Source of the DNA: Roseomonas sp. KE0001 | Lineage (GTDB): Bacteria > Pseudomonadota > Alphaproteobacteria > Acetobacterales > Acetobacteraceae | Length of the DNA stretch: 64,000 bases | Direction of reading: 5' to 3' | Assembly: GCF_016107285.1 (NCBI RefSeq) | Contig: NZ_RCVQ01000005.1 | Location: 186,001-250,000, forward strand | In this document: positions 43,465 to 52,204 of the stretch, one piece after another | Layout: each line of letters opens with the position of its first letter | How positions within the stretch are numbered: position 1 is the stretch's first letter | The notes under the pieces: model-generated | What the model saw: only the letters and a program-made list of their open reading frames with translations | The model's database searches: none | What the model was told of the DNA's origin: nothing | Program-made: the position numbers and the translations under genes

Positions 43465-44405
43465 AGCGGCTTCAGCCCCCGCTCGATGGCGGCGCGCTGC
43501 GGCTCCAGGAAGGGCGGCAGGGAGAGGGTCTCGCCCAGCCGGTCCATCGGCTCGTCGGTCGCGAAGCCCGGACCGTCCGTCGCCAGCTCATAGAGAATGC
43601 CCGAGGGCTCCCGCACGTAGAGGCTGCGGAACCAGAAGCGGTCCACCGGCCCCGAGGAGCGCAGGCCGAGCTTGGTGTAGCGATCGACCCAGTAGCCATA
43701 TTCCTCGTCACGCACCCGGAAGGCGACGTGATGCACCCCGCCGGCTCCCGGCGTCGCGCGCGGCAGGTGCGGCTCGACGCGGACGTGAAGCTCCGCCGCG
43801 GGGCCGCCCTCGCCCATCTCGAAGACCTGCACCTCCACCGGCTGGGTGTCCCCGGTCCGGTAGGCGCGGCCGCGCCGCATCTGCAGCACCTCCGTCAGGA
43901 AGGGCTCGGAGCGCCGCAGGTCCGGCACGCTGATGGTGATCGGGCCGAGGCCACGGATCTGCTCCGCCGCCGGCACCGGGCTCTTCGCCCAGGGGTGGGC
44001 CTCCCCGGCGCCGCCATCGTCCAGCAGGGTGAGCCGTTGGCCCTCCGGGTCCTCGAACTCGATCCGCAGCCGGCCGTCGAACTCGCCCAGCGGCCCGGCG
44101 CGCACGCCCGCCGCCTCGAGCCGCTTCGCCCAGGCCCGCAGGGCCGCCTCGCCGGAGACGCGCAGCGCGGTCCGGACGATGCTGCCGGTGCCGCGCCGCT
44201 CGGGCGGGGCCGGCCAGTCGAAGAAGGTGAGGTCGCTGCCGGGCGAGGCGATGCCATCGGCGTAGAAGAGATGATAGGCGCTGGTGTCGTCCTGGTTCAC
44301 CGTCTTCTTCACCAGGCGCATGCCCAGCACGCGGGTGTAGAAGTCGTGGTTGCCCGGCGCATCGGCCGAGACGGCGGTCAGGTGATGGATCCCGTGGAGC
44401 TGCAT
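43461..44405 (-). CDS. Ring-cleaving dioxygenase, VOC superfamily (MhqO-like)
   Basis: A 314-aa protein with two vicinal-oxygen-chelate halves. The first starts [23 protein letters not shown] and ends near residue 130; the second begins around [16 protein letters not shown] and has the metal His in [10 protein letters not shown] and a Glu in ILYELATD. It matches MhqO-type extradiol-like dioxygenases implicated in breaking down hydroquinones. Coupled by ATGA to the hydrolase behind it and 56 bp downstream of wrbA, all in one direction. The start is fixed by the conserved HHLTA. Confidence 0.9.
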   Translation of the reverse strand: MQLHGIHHLTAVSADAPGNHDFYTRVLGMRLVKKTVNQDDTSAYHLFYADGIASPGSDLTFFDWPAPPERRGTGSIVRTALRVSGEAALRAWAKRLEAAGVRAGPLGEFDGRLRIEFEDPEGQRLTLLDDGGAGEAHPWAKSPVPAAEQIRGLGPITISVPDLRRSEPFLTEVLQMRRGRAYRTGDTQPVEVQVFEMGEGGPAAELHVRVEPHLPRATPGAGGVHHVAFRVRDEEYGYWVDRYTKLGLRSSGPVDRFWFRSLYVREPSGILYELATDGPGFATDEPMDRLGETLSLPPFLEPQRAAIERGLKPL

Positions 44406-44427
44406 GGCAGTCCTCCTGTCCTGAGGT

Positions 44428-44453
44428 TCCGGGGACGCGGCTGCGCCCCCGGA
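44428..44453 (-). terminator. Hairpin between wrbA and dioxygenase genes
   Basis: TCCGGGG and CCCCGGA arms with an inner CGC/GCG step and a four-base loop, lying between the wrbA stop (44462) and the dioxygenase start (44405). It may terminate or attenuate transcription, giving more wrbA message than downstream message. No T-run. Confidence 0.45.
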
Positions 44454-44461
44454 CGGGTCGG

Positions 44462-45076
44462 CTATCCGGCGCGGCCCTTCACCAGCGCGTTGGTCACCTC
44501 GGCGACATGGCGGCCCTGGAACTTCGCCATCTCCAGCTCGGCCTCGCTCGGCTGGCGCGAGCCGTCGCCATTGGCGATGGTGGTGGCGCCGTAGGGCGTG
44601 CCGCCGTTCACCGCGGTGATGTCGGTCAGCCGCTTCTCGCTGTAGGGCAGCCCGACCACGACCATGCCGTAGTGCAGCAGGTTGACCATGTTGGAGACCA
44701 GCGTGGTCTCCTGCCCGCCATGCTGGCTGGCGGTGGAGGTGAAGACCGAGCCGACCTTGCCCACCAGCTTGTCCTGGAACCACAGCCCGCCGGTCTGGTC
44801 GAGGAAGCTCGCCATCTGCGAGGCCATGCGGCCGAAGCGGGTGGGCGTGCCGAGGATGATGGCGTCATAGTCTGGCAGCTCGGCCACGGTCGCGATCGGC
44901 GCCGCCTGGTCGAGCTTGAAGTGGGCCGCCTTCGCGACCTCCTCCGGCGCCGTCTCCGGCACGCGCTTGATCACCACCTCGGTCCCCGCCACCTGGCGGG
45001 CACCCTCGGCCACGGCCTGCGCCATGGTCTCGATATGGCCGTATGAGGAGTAGTAAAGGACCAGGATCTTGCTCAT
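44462..45076 (-). CDS. wrbA: NAD(P)H:quinone oxidoreductase WrbA
   Basis: A 204-aa WrbA (type IV NQO). The FMN loop is [15 protein letters not shown], followed by the family marks [25 protein letters not shown] and [19 protein letters not shown]. It performs two-electron reduction of quinones with NAD(P)H in the cytoplasm, avoiding semiquinone radicals. The ATG at 45076 begins the flavodoxin strand. It is divergent from a LysR-type regulator, with an 88-bp shared promoter region carrying a perfect inverted repeat, so it is probably controlled by that regulator. Confidence 0.96.
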   Translation of the reverse strand: MSKILVLYYSSYGHIETMAQAVAEGARQVAGTEVVIKRVPETAPEEVAKAAHFKLDQAAPIATVAELPDYDAIILGTPTRFGRMASQMASFLDQTGGLWFQDKLVGKVGSVFTSTASQHGGQETTLVSNMVNLLHYGMVVVGLPYSEKRLTDITAVNGGTPYGATTIANGDGSRQPSEAELEMAKFQGRHVAEVTNALVKGRAG

Positions 45077-45140
45077 GCGGGAGAACCCTTTCTCGCTGTG
45101 GTCCCAAGGTGCGTTCGCGCGGCGTCGCACTCAAGCGGTT

Positions 45141-45155
45141 GATGGGAAACCCATC
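45141..45155. promoter_or_regulatory. Inverted repeat, probable LysR operator
   Basis: GATGGG-AAA-CCCATC, a perfect 6-3-6 inverted repeat ten bases before the lysR start and 65 bases before wrbA. A further GATGG half copy lies at 45164. The position fits an autoregulatory site for a divergently encoded LysR protein. Confidence 0.55.
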
Positions 45156-45164
45156 GTTCGTTAG

Positions 45165-46145
45165 ATGGAAACGATGCGGCCGGATATCGAAGCCCTGGCA
45201 ACCTTCCTGCAGGTGGTGGACAGCGGCACCGTCACCGCCGCCGCCGCCCGTCTCGGCCTCGCCAAATCCGTGGTGAGCAAACGCATCGCGCAGCTCGAGT
45301 TGCAGCTCTCGACCAAGTTGCTGAACCGGGCGCCGCGCCAGATGACGCCCACCGAGACCGGCGCCCTGCTGGCGGAACGGGCGCGCGCGGTGCTGGCGCA
45401 GCTCGACACCGTCGCCGACGACGTGATGGCGCAGTCGGGCGCCCTGCGCGGGCTGATCCGTCTGGCCGCCCCGCTCAGCTTCGGCGGCGGCGCCCTGAGC
45501 CTCGGCCCCGTGATCGCCGGCTTCATGCGGCAATGGCCGCATGTCGAGGTCGCCCTCGATCTCGACGACCGGCATGTCGATCTTCTGGGCGGCGGCCACG
45601 ACCTGGCGCTCCGCACCGGCAGGCTGGTGGATTCCGCGCTGCGCAGCCGCCGCCTCGGCCGCAGCCACCGGGCGCTCTGCTGCAGTCCCGATTACGCGGC
45701 GCAGCACGGCCTGCCGGACCGGCTGGAGGCGCTCGCCCAGCACTCCTGCCTGGGCTACGCCAATATCGCCGCCGGCCACCTCTGGCGCTTCGCCCGCAGC
45801 GCGGCGCCAGAGGGCGAGGAGCGCTCCCTGGTGCTGCGCGGCCGGCTCACGGCCAATACGGGCGAGGCGCTGATGGACGCGGCCTGCGCCGGCCTCGGGC
45901 TGATCGTCCTGCCCACGTTCCTGGTCGCCGACCGGGTGCGGCAGGGGCGGCTCATCCCGGTCCATATCCCCGGCTGGACGCCGGTGTCGGACGACATCCA
46001 GCTGGTCTGGCCACCCACCCCCGCCCTGCCGCTCAAGGTGCGGCGGCTGATCGACCATCTCGCCGAGGCCATCCGCGAGCCTTTCGCCTGGGACGAACCC
46101 TTCCGCGCGCCGCCCCTCCTGGGCAGCGCCGAAGGCGCGGTGTAA
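45165..46145 (+). CDS. LysR-family transcriptional regulator
   Basis: A 326-aa LTTR. The N-terminal winged helix-turn-helix (residues 7-65) reads FLQVVDSGTVTAAAARLGLA then KSVVSKRIAQLE; the effector-binding periplasmic-binding-protein-like domain covers about 95-300. A second ATG three codons in is an alternative start. It is transcribed away from wrbA and so is the best candidate regulator of the wrbA-mhqO-mhqD-like genes, perhaps sensing quinones or electrophiles; Bacillus uses the MarR-type MhqR for the same gene set. Confidence 0.93.
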   Translation: METMRPDIEALATFLQVVDSGTVTAAAARLGLAKSVVSKRIAQLELQLSTKLLNRAPRQMTPTETGALLAERARAVLAQLDTVADDVMAQSGALRGLIRLAAPLSFGGGALSLGPVIAGFMRQWPHVEVALDLDDRHVDLLGGGHDLALRTGRLVDSALRSRRLGRSHRALCCSPDYAAQHGLPDRLEALAQHSCLGYANIAAGHLWRFARSAAPEGEERSLVLRGRLTANTGEALMDAACAGLGLIVLPTFLVADRVRQGRLIPVHIPGWTPVSDDIQLVWPPTPALPLKVRRLIDHLAEAIREPFAWDEPFRAPPLLGSAEGAV

Positions 46146-46185
46146 GCCGGATTCCCTCACGCGGCGCAGATCCAGGGAGATGCCG

Positions 46186-47142
46186 ATGATCGCACCCGTC
46201 CTGAAGCCCGATGCGGAGCTGGCCGTCGCCCAGGGCCGCCTGAAGGAGGCCGGCGTCAGCAACGGCGACGTGCTGACCCAGCCGATCGCGGAGGCGCGCG
46301 CGGCGACGCGGGCCTACCAGCGGTTCCTGAACCAGGGCGGGCCGGCCGTGGAGACCGTCGAGCACCGGCTGGACGGCACCAGCCCGCCCTTGCGACTGCG
46401 CCTCTACCGCCCGCGCCAGGACGGGCCGCTGCCGGCCTATCTGCACATCCATGGCGGCGGTTTCGCGGTGGGCGATCTCGACAGCCTCGACCGCTGGAAG
46501 CGCGAGATCGCCGACGAGGCGGGCGTCGTCGTCGTCGGTCTCGAATACGCGCTGGCGCCGGAGCATCCCTATCCCACCGCCATCGGGCAGGTGCTGGCGG
46601 CGCTGCGCTGGCTGCGCGACGCGGCCGGCGGTTTCGGCATCGACGGCAGCCGGCTCGCCGTCGGAGGCGATTCCGCCGGCGGCAACCTGGCGCTCAACGC
46701 TCTGCTGCGGCTGCGCGACACCGGCGAGGCCGGGCCGAGGCTCGGCATCCTCGTCTATGGCATGCTCTCGGCGGAGCACGACACGCCCTCGCACCGGGAG
46801 CGTGGCGACGGCCGCTTCGGCCTGTCCACCGCCAAGCTGAACTGGTTCTGGTCGCAATACCTCCCCGATCCGGCGCTGCGGCGGGATGCCGGCGCCGCGC
46901 CGCTGCACGCGCGGCTCGCCGGACTGCCGCCGCTGCTGCTGCAGGCCGCCGCGCTCGATCCCCTGCTGGACGACAGCCTGAATCTCGCCAACCGCCTGCA
47001 GGAGGCGGGCGTCGAGCACAGACTCACCGTCTATGAGGGCATGCCGCACGGCTTCATCGGGCAGACGGCGCTGCTGACCCAGGCGAACGCGGCGCGGCGC
47101 GAGGTGGTGGCGGCGCTGAAGGAGAGGCTGCGGGCCGGGTGA
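46186..47142 (+). CDS. Alpha/beta hydrolase (HSL/esterase family)
   Basis: A 318-aa hormone-sensitive-lipase-type esterase. The oxyanion motif is YLHIHGGGFAVGDLD, the nucleophile is in GGDSAGGNLAL, and the Asp and His are in ALDPLLDDS and MPHGFI. It hydrolyses short acyl esters; the true substrate is unknown. The second ATG (46186) is chosen because AGGGAG lies six bases before it, while the ATG at 46180 sits too close to that box. It follows the LysR gene by 40 bp and may be cotranscribed with it. Confidence 0.9.
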   Translation: MIAPVLKPDAELAVAQGRLKEAGVSNGDVLTQPIAEARAATRAYQRFLNQGGPAVETVEHRLDGTSPPLRLRLYRPRQDGPLPAYLHIHGGGFAVGDLDSLDRWKREIADEAGVVVVGLEYALAPEHPYPTAIGQVLAALRWLRDAAGGFGIDGSRLAVGGDSAGGNLALNALLRLRDTGEAGPRLGILVYGMLSAEHDTPSHRERGDGRFGLSTAKLNWFWSQYLPDPALRRDAGAAPLHARLAGLPPLLLQAAALDPLLDDSLNLANRLQEAGVEHRLTVYEGMPHGFIGQTALLTQANAARREVVAALKERLRAG

Positions 47143-47170
47143 AAGGGTCGGGCGCCGCGGCCTCGCTTCC

Positions 47171-48361
47171 TTACCCTTCCAGCGCCCGCGCCAGGTCCTC
47201 GATCAGATCCGCGGAATCCTCGAGTCCCACCGAGAGGCGGAAGGTGCCGCTTCCCGTCCAGGCGCGGTAGGCCTCGGCCCGCGCGCCCTCCAGCCGGAAG
47301 GAGGAGCGCAGGATGTCCTCGCTGGGAATATGGAAGAGCAGGCTCTGCGTCTTGCCGAGCGAGACCGCGTAGGTGACGACGCGCAGCCGTTCCGCGAAGC
47401 GCCGCGCCAGGGCCTTGTCCTGCGGCGCGGTGAAGCTGACCATGCCTGAGAAATTGCGCATCTGCCGCCGCGCCAGCGCGTGCTGCGGATGGCTCCCCAG
47501 CCCGGGCCAGTAGACCTTGCCGATACGGGGATGCCCCTCCAGGAACTGCGCGACCGCGCGGGCATTGCTCTCATGCAGCGCCATGCGGGCCGGCAGCGTC
47601 TCCAGCCCGCGCAGGATCAGCCAGGCGGCGAAGGGGCTGATGGCGCCGCCGTAATGGATCAGGGCGTCCTTGCGGAGCGCATCGACCGGCGCGGCGCGGC
47701 CGATCACCGCGCCGCCCAGCGCGTCGCCATGGCCGCAGGCATACTTGGTCAGGGAATGGATCACCCAGTCGGCGCCGAGGGCGAGGGGCCGCGTGGCGAT
47801 CGGGGTCGCCATGGTGGAATCGACCGACAGCTCGGCGCCGCCGCGATGCGCGATCTCCGCCAGCGCCGCGATGTCGGCCAGGCGCAGGATCGGGTTGGCC
47901 GGCACCTCGGCATGCAGCAGCCGGGTCTGCGGCCGCATCGCCGCCGCCACGGCGTCGAGGTCCGACATGTCTACGCTGCTGACCGCCACGCCGTAGCGCG
48001 CCAGCGTATCGAGCGCGAATTCGGCGACGCCGGCGTAGCAGACATCGCTGAGCAGCAGATGCGCGCCCGGCTGCAGCCGGTGCAGGAACAGGCCGGTCGC
48101 GGCCGCCATGCCGCTGGCGAAGGCGAGCCCCGCCTCCCCGCCTTCCAGCGCGGCCAGGCGCTGTTCCAGCAGCGCCACGGTCGGATTGCCCCAGCGCGTG
48201 TAGAAATGCGGCGCGGATTCACCGAGATCCTGGGCGGAGAAGCCCACCGCGTCAGGATCGGTGTGGAAGCTGGTGGCGGCGACCAGCGGCGGCGTGACCG
48301 GCGATCCCGCCGCGCGCGGCGGCGCGGCGGCGTGGATGGCCAGAGTGGCGGGGCGCGTCAT
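47171..48361 (-). CDS. Cys/Met-metabolism PLP enzyme (cystathionine gamma-synthase/lyase family)
   Basis: A 396-aa fold-type I PLP enzyme. Key segments are YTRWGNPTVALLEQRLAALE, GLAFASGMAAATGLF, the PLP Asp in VDSTMATP, the Schiff-base Lys in HSLTKYACGH, and the end pattern GTFRLSVGLEDSADLIEDL. It catalyses a gamma- or beta-elimination/replacement step on homoserine- or cysteine-type substrates. Which one cannot be settled by eye. It is 24 bp downstream of a SnoaL-like gene, an unusual partner. Confidence 0.92.
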   Translation of the reverse strand: MTRPATLAIHAAAPPRAAGSPVTPPLVAATSFHTDPDAVGFSAQDLGESAPHFYTRWGNPTVALLEQRLAALEGGEAGLAFASGMAAATGLFLHRLQPGAHLLLSDVCYAGVAEFALDTLARYGVAVSSVDMSDLDAVAAAMRPQTRLLHAEVPANPILRLADIAALAEIAHRGGAELSVDSTMATPIATRPLALGADWVIHSLTKYACGHGDALGGAVIGRAAPVDALRKDALIHYGGAISPFAAWLILRGLETLPARMALHESNARAVAQFLEGHPRIGKVYWPGLGSHPQHALARRQMRNFSGMVSFTAPQDKALARRFAERLRVVTYAVSLGKTQSLLFHIPSEDILRSSFRLEGARAEAYRAWTGSGTFRLSVGLEDSADLIEDLARALEG

Positions 48362-48385
48362 GCGGGCCTCCCTGCCGGATGCGCC

Positions 48386-48853
48386 TCAGCTCTTCGCCGG
48401 CCTGTCGCCATGCGATACATCGGGCGTGCCGCGGAAGAGCGACATATGGGTATGCGTCGCCACCCAGGGCGCGTCCACCGTCTCCCGCGCCAGGGAGACG
48501 GTGGTGCGGCCCGGCCGGTCGAACGGCGTGCCGTCGGGGTGGTATCCGGTGGAATCCCAGATGCCCAGGCCGATGGCGAAGAGACGGTCCGGCGAGACGA
48601 TCGACCGCACCCCGTCGAGCCGGTAGGTGAAGCCGTCGATCGTGCCCCACACCCTGCGCCACTGGTTCGCCTCGGTTTCCGCCTGGCCGCTGACGAAATC
48701 GGTGAAGGTGCCGAAGGCGAGGAAGTCCTCGGCGAAGAGGTGGCGCGCCGCGGCGAAGTCCACCGCGCGCACATGCTCGGACAGTTCACGGAACCAGTCG
48801 CGGACCTTCTCATGGTCGGCGGGGTCGACGGCGGCGGTGGCCTGAACGGGCAT
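48386..48853 (-). CDS. SnoaL-like/NTF2-fold protein
   Basis: A 155-aa cone-shaped alpha+beta barrel protein of the nuclear-transport-factor-2-like superfamily. The N-terminal helices (HEKVRDWFRELSEHVRAVDF) are followed by FAEDFLAFGT and strands such as TTVSLARETVDAPWVATHTH, the usual layout of SnoaL/DUF4440 proteins. Some members are isomerases or dehydratases, many are binding proteins. It sits between a Bug-type receptor and the PLP enzyme, all in one direction. Confidence 0.8.
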   Translation of the reverse strand: MPVQATAAVDPADHEKVRDWFRELSEHVRAVDFAAARHLFAEDFLAFGTFTDFVSGQAETEANQWRRVWGTIDGFTYRLDGVRSIVSPDRLFAIGLGIWDSTGYHPDGTPFDRPGRTTVSLARETVDAPWVATHTHMSLFRGTPDVSHGDRPAKS

Positions 48854-48900
48854 GCGAAGGTTCCTGAAGGGGAGGGCCGGGAAGCAGGGTCCGCAGAGGA

Positions 48901-49878
48901 CTACACAGGCTCGAAATTGGCAATCCGCAGCAGCTCGGCGCTGCGCGCCACATCGGCCGCGATGAAGCGCTCCACCTCGTCGATGGATTCCCGCACCGGC
49001 TCGAACCCCTGGCCGGCGAGGCGCCGGACCGTCTCCGGCTCATGCATGCCATCGAGGATGGCGGCGTTGAGCTGCAGGGCGATCTCGCGCGGGACGCCAC
49101 GCGGCGCCCAGACCCCGTACCAGGAATAGAAGGTGAAGCCGGGCAGCCCCGATTCCGCCAGGGTCGGCAATTCGGGCGCCAGCTCGGTGCGCGCCGGCGT
49201 CGCGATGCCAAGGCCGCGCACCTGCCCGTCGCGGATCAGCGGCAGCGTGGCCAGGGCCGGGTCGAACATCAGCTGGACATTGCCGGCGGCGACATCGGTC
49301 AGCGCCGGCGCCGAACCGCGATAGGGCACGATCTCGATGCTGGTGCCCGCGAGGCGGTTGAACTCGATCGAGGCGAGATGCCCGGCGGCGCCGAGGGAGG
49401 AGGTGGCGAAGCTCCACCGCGCCGGCTCGGCCCGGGCGGCGGCGATGGTCTCGGCCAGGGTCTGCTGCGGCAACCGCCTGTCCTGCACCAGCACGCAGGG
49501 TCCGCGCGCCGTGCGGGCGATCGGCTGGAAATCGGCGACCGGATCGTAGGGCACCGCCTTCATCACCTGCCGCGCCACGGGATGGATCGAGGCCGATCCC
49601 ATGATGGTATAGCCATCGGCCGGGGCCTGCAGGACCAGCCCGGCCCCCAGCGTGCCGCTGCCGCCCGAGCGGTTCTCCACCACGACGCCGACCCCCAGGC
49701 GTTCCTGCAGCTTCTGGGCGGCGAGCCGCGCCATGGCGTCGGTGGCCGCGCCGGGGGTGTAGGGCACGATCATGCGGAGCGGCCGGTTGGGCCAGCGCCC
49801 CTCGGCATGGAGGGCGGGCGCGGAAAGGCCGGCCAGGGCCACCCCTCCCGCGGTCTGCAGCAGGGTACGTCGTTTCAT
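48901..49878 (-). CDS. Bug-family (TctC-like) tripartite tricarboxylate receptor
   Basis: A 325-aa periplasmic receptor. The signal MKRRTLLQTAGGVALAGLSA has a twin-Arg motif. The mature protein shows the Bug pattern: WPNRPLRMIVPYTPGAATD, VVENRSGGSGTLGA, PADGYTIMGSA, and LPTLAESGLPGFTFYSWYG. Such proteins bind carboxylates or other small acids; most are orphans without the TctAB membrane pair, as here. It precedes the SnoaL-like and PLP-enzyme genes in the same direction. Confidence 0.93.
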   Translation of the reverse strand: MKRRTLLQTAGGVALAGLSAPALHAEGRWPNRPLRMIVPYTPGAATDAMARLAAQKLQERLGVGVVVENRSGGSGTLGAGLVLQAPADGYTIMGSASIHPVARQVMKAVPYDPVADFQPIARTARGPCVLVQDRRLPQQTLAETIAAARAEPARWSFATSSLGAAGHLASIEFNRLAGTSIEIVPYRGSAPALTDVAAGNVQLMFDPALATLPLIRDGQVRGLGIATPARTELAPELPTLAESGLPGFTFYSWYGVWAPRGVPREIALQLNAAILDGMHEPETVRRLAGQGFEPVRESIDEVERFIAADVARSAELLRIANFEPV

Positions 49879-49990
49879 GTCATCTCCTCGGCGGAAAGCG
49901 CGGCGAGGACTGGCGTGCCGATATCCTGCACGCGCCGCCCCCGCCGGGAAAAGAGCCTTTCGCCAAGGGCCCTTCGTCGAAGCGAGGCCG

Positions 49991-50212
49991 TCAGGCGGCG
50001 TGGCGAGCCGGCAGGGCCCGGACCAGACGGGCCCTCTGCTGGCGCTCGATCACCAGCCGGGCCACCCGGCCCGCCTCGGCGGGGCTGGCGAAGCGGCCAC
50101 CATCGAGATCGTCGACGATCGGATCGATGGCCTTGAAGAACCAGGCGTCATGGGACGCGACGACGACGCCGACGAAGCGGCCGCCGACATCGACGGGACG
50201 GGAAGCGATCAT
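49991..50212 (-). CDS. Small hypothetical protein (73 aa)
   Basis: A 73-aa protein of unknown function. The first half (MIASRPVDVGGRFVGVVVAS) looks like strands, the second (SPAEAGRVARLVIERQQRAR) like one amphipathic helix. GGAG lies eight bases before the ATG and codon composition matches neighbouring genes, so it is probably expressed. It stands alone upstream (on the minus strand) of the Bug receptor gene. No domain recognised. Confidence 0.6.
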   Translation of the reverse strand: MIASRPVDVGGRFVGVVVASHDAWFFKAIDPIVDDLDGGRFASPAEAGRVARLVIERQQRARLVRALPARHAA

Positions 50213-50588
50213 GGGATATCTCCGGCCGCCGGTCGTGGCGGCTCCTGCGATGGGGAGGGGGATGCGGCGGCGCTCAGCGCCGACAACGCATTCGGCAGGT
50301 CTGCTGCCGTCCCGTCCCGCCGCAGGCGGAGCATGGAAGGCGCTTTAGCGTTTGGTGACGCGGTGCAAGCTGCATGGGTCAAATCCCCGCGGGGCGGCGT
50401 GACCCGCCCGGTGAACACGGGGCATATTCAACACAATCGAATAGGGTTTGCAAACCCTATTACCATTTTCACTCGCTAATTATCGGTGCAGGTGCCGCTT
50501 CGGCGTCCAGACATGCGCGTTTCGCGGTTTGACGACCGGATTCCGTTGAATATAGTCCGCCCCCCTCGCCGCTCGCGGAGCAGAAGCC
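50213..50588. other. Regulatory region before the SBP-permease operon
   Basis: 376 bp without a convincing gene. It contains a GGGTCA/TGACCC inverted repeat (50376-50381 and 50400-50405) around a CCCCGCGGGG palindrome, an A+T-rich island from about 50420 to 50490, and a 22-bp perfect palindrome at 50440-50461. It should hold the promoter for the operon starting at 50589 and for the small gene at 50212. Confidence 0.6.
50440..50461. promoter_or_regulatory. 22-bp perfect palindrome, probable operator
   Basis: Left half AATAGGGTTTG, followed without spacer by its exact reverse complement. It lies 127 bp upstream of the binding-protein gene at 50589, in the A+T-richest part of the region. Uninterrupted symmetry of this length suggests a dimeric repressor site; a terminator is less likely because no gene ends here. 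Confidence 0.6.
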
Positions 50589-52199
50589 ATGATCCCTCCC
50601 GCCATGTCCCGCCGCCTCCTGCTCGCCGGCCTGGGCGCCGCCACCCTTGGAATTCCCTCCCGTATGGCGCTCGCCCAGCCCGCCGCCACGCCGCGCCGCG
50701 GTGGCACGCTGACCGCCATCGTGCAGCCCGAGCCGCCGATCCTGGTCTCGGCGCTGAACGCGGGCGCGCCGACCGGCGTGGTCTCGACCAATATCTTCGA
50801 CGGCCTCTTCACCTACGACTGGGACATGTCGCTGAAGCCCTGCCTGGCGCAGAGCTGGACGCTGGCGGCGGACGGTCTCTCGCTCACCTTCCGCCTGCGG
50901 CCGGGCGTGAAGTGGCATGACGGCCAGGACTTCACCGCGGAGGACGTCAAGTTCTCGCTGGAGGAGATCTGGCGGAAGATCCATCCGCGCGGTCGCGCCA
51001 CCTTCGCCGCCGTCGAGGCCGTCGAGACGCCGGACCCGCTGACCGTCACGCTGCGCCTGCGGCAACCCTCGCCGGTGATCCTGAGCGCGCTCAACGCCTA
51101 TGAGGCGCAGATCCTGCCCAGGCACATCTATGCGGGCGGCGATGCCCTGGCCAACCCGGCCAACCTGAAGCCGGTCGGCACCGGCCCCTTCCGCTTCCGG
51201 GAATGGGTGCGCGGCGAGCACATCATCCTGGAGCGCAACCCGGACTACTGGGATGAGGGCAAGCCCTATCTCGACCGCATCGTCTTCCGCATCGTCCCCG
51301 ACGCGGCGGCGCGCGCGGCCCTGCTGGAGACCGGGCAGGCGCAGTACGCCCCCTACAGCCCGGTGCCGCTGAGCGACGTGGCGCGGCTGCGCGCCCTGCC
51401 CGGCCTCGCCGTCGAGACACGGGGCTACGAATGGATCTCGCCCTGGCTGTTCCTCGAGTTCAACCTGCGCAAGCCGGAGCTCAAGGACCGCCGGGTGCGG
51501 CAGGCGATCGCCCATGCCATCAATCGCGACATCATCGCCAAGACCGTCTGGCACGGCTTCGGCAAGCCGGCGGTCTCGACGGTGCCGTCCAGCCTGACGC
51601 GGTTCCACAATCCGGACGTGCCGAAGTATCCCTTCGACGTGAAGAAGGCCGAGGCGCTGCTGGACGAGGCCGGCTTCCGTCGTGGCGCGGACGGCATGCG
51701 CTTCGCCCTTAGCCACGACTACCTGCCCTATGGCGATGACTACCGCCGCACGGGCGAGTATGTGCGGCAGGCGCTGCGCCGCGTCGGTATCGACCTGACA
51801 CTGCGCAGCCAGGACACGCCGAGCTACCTGCGCCGTGTCTTCACGGACTACGAGTTCGACATCTCCAGCTCCTGGGCCTCGTCCTTCTCCGATCCTCAGA
51901 TCGGCGTGCAGCGGCTGTTCTGGTCGAAGGCGATCAACAAGGGCACGCCCTGGACCAATGCCTCGGGCTACAGCAATCCGGAGATGGACCAGGTGATCGA
52001 GGCGGCGCAGCGCGCCGTGGACCCGGCCGAGCGCGCCCGCCTGTTCCGCGAGATGCAGGCGCTGGCGGCGACCGACCTGCCCAACCTGCCGCTGATCGAG
52101 CTGCACTTCTTCACCGTGCACGCCAAGACCCTGCGCGACGTGGCCACGGGGCCGGACGCCGCCTACTCCTCCCTCAAGCACGCCTGGCTGGAGGGCTGA
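50589..52199 (+). CDS. Family 5 (peptide-type) ABC solute-binding protein
   Basis: A 536-aa periplasmic receptor. The signal MSRRLLLAGLGAATLGIPSR is Tat-like, with cleavage near ALAQ. The SBP_bac_5 fold shows GGTLTAIVQPEPPILVSALN, LTFRLRPGVKWHDGQDFTAE, GTGPFRFREWVRGEHIILER and VRQAIAHAINRDIIAKTVW. It captures a peptide-like or other hydrophilic ligand. Two permease genes follow at 5 bp and with an ATGA overlap; no ATPase is present. GGAG nine bases upstream supports the ATG at 50589, with MSRR five codons later as an alternative. Confidence 0.94.
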   Translation: MIPPAMSRRLLLAGLGAATLGIPSRMALAQPAATPRRGGTLTAIVQPEPPILVSALNAGAPTGVVSTNIFDGLFTYDWDMSLKPCLAQSWTLAADGLSLTFRLRPGVKWHDGQDFTAEDVKFSLEEIWRKIHPRGRATFAAVEAVETPDPLTVTLRLRQPSPVILSALNAYEAQILPRHIYAGGDALANPANLKPVGTGPFRFREWVRGEHIILERNPDYWDEGKPYLDRIVFRIVPDAAARAALLETGQAQYAPYSPVPLSDVARLRALPGLAVETRGYEWISPWLFLEFNLRKPELKDRRVRQAIAHAINRDIIAKTVWHGFGKPAVSTVPSSLTRFHNPDVPKYPFDVKKAEALLDEAGFRRGADGMRFALSHDYLPYGDDYRRTGEYVRQALRRVGIDLTLRSQDTPSYLRRVFTDYEFDISSSWASSFSDPQIGVQRLFWSKAINKGTPWTNASGYSNPEMDQVIEAAQRAVDPAERARLFREMQALAATDLPNLPLIELHFFTVHAKTLRDVATGPDAAYSSLKHAWLEG

Positions 52200-52204
52200 G
52201 CGGC

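Noticed and set aside
50209-50418. Minus-strand 69-codon frame overlapping the start of the 73-aa gene
   Set aside because: Low-complexity Ala/Pro/Ser translation across a region with inverted repeats; no ribosome site seen.
50440-50461. Palindrome read as a transcription terminator
   Set aside because: No gene ends here: the upstream gene on the plus side is far away and the small gene at 50212 is transcribed in the opposite direction, away from it. An operator is the better reading.
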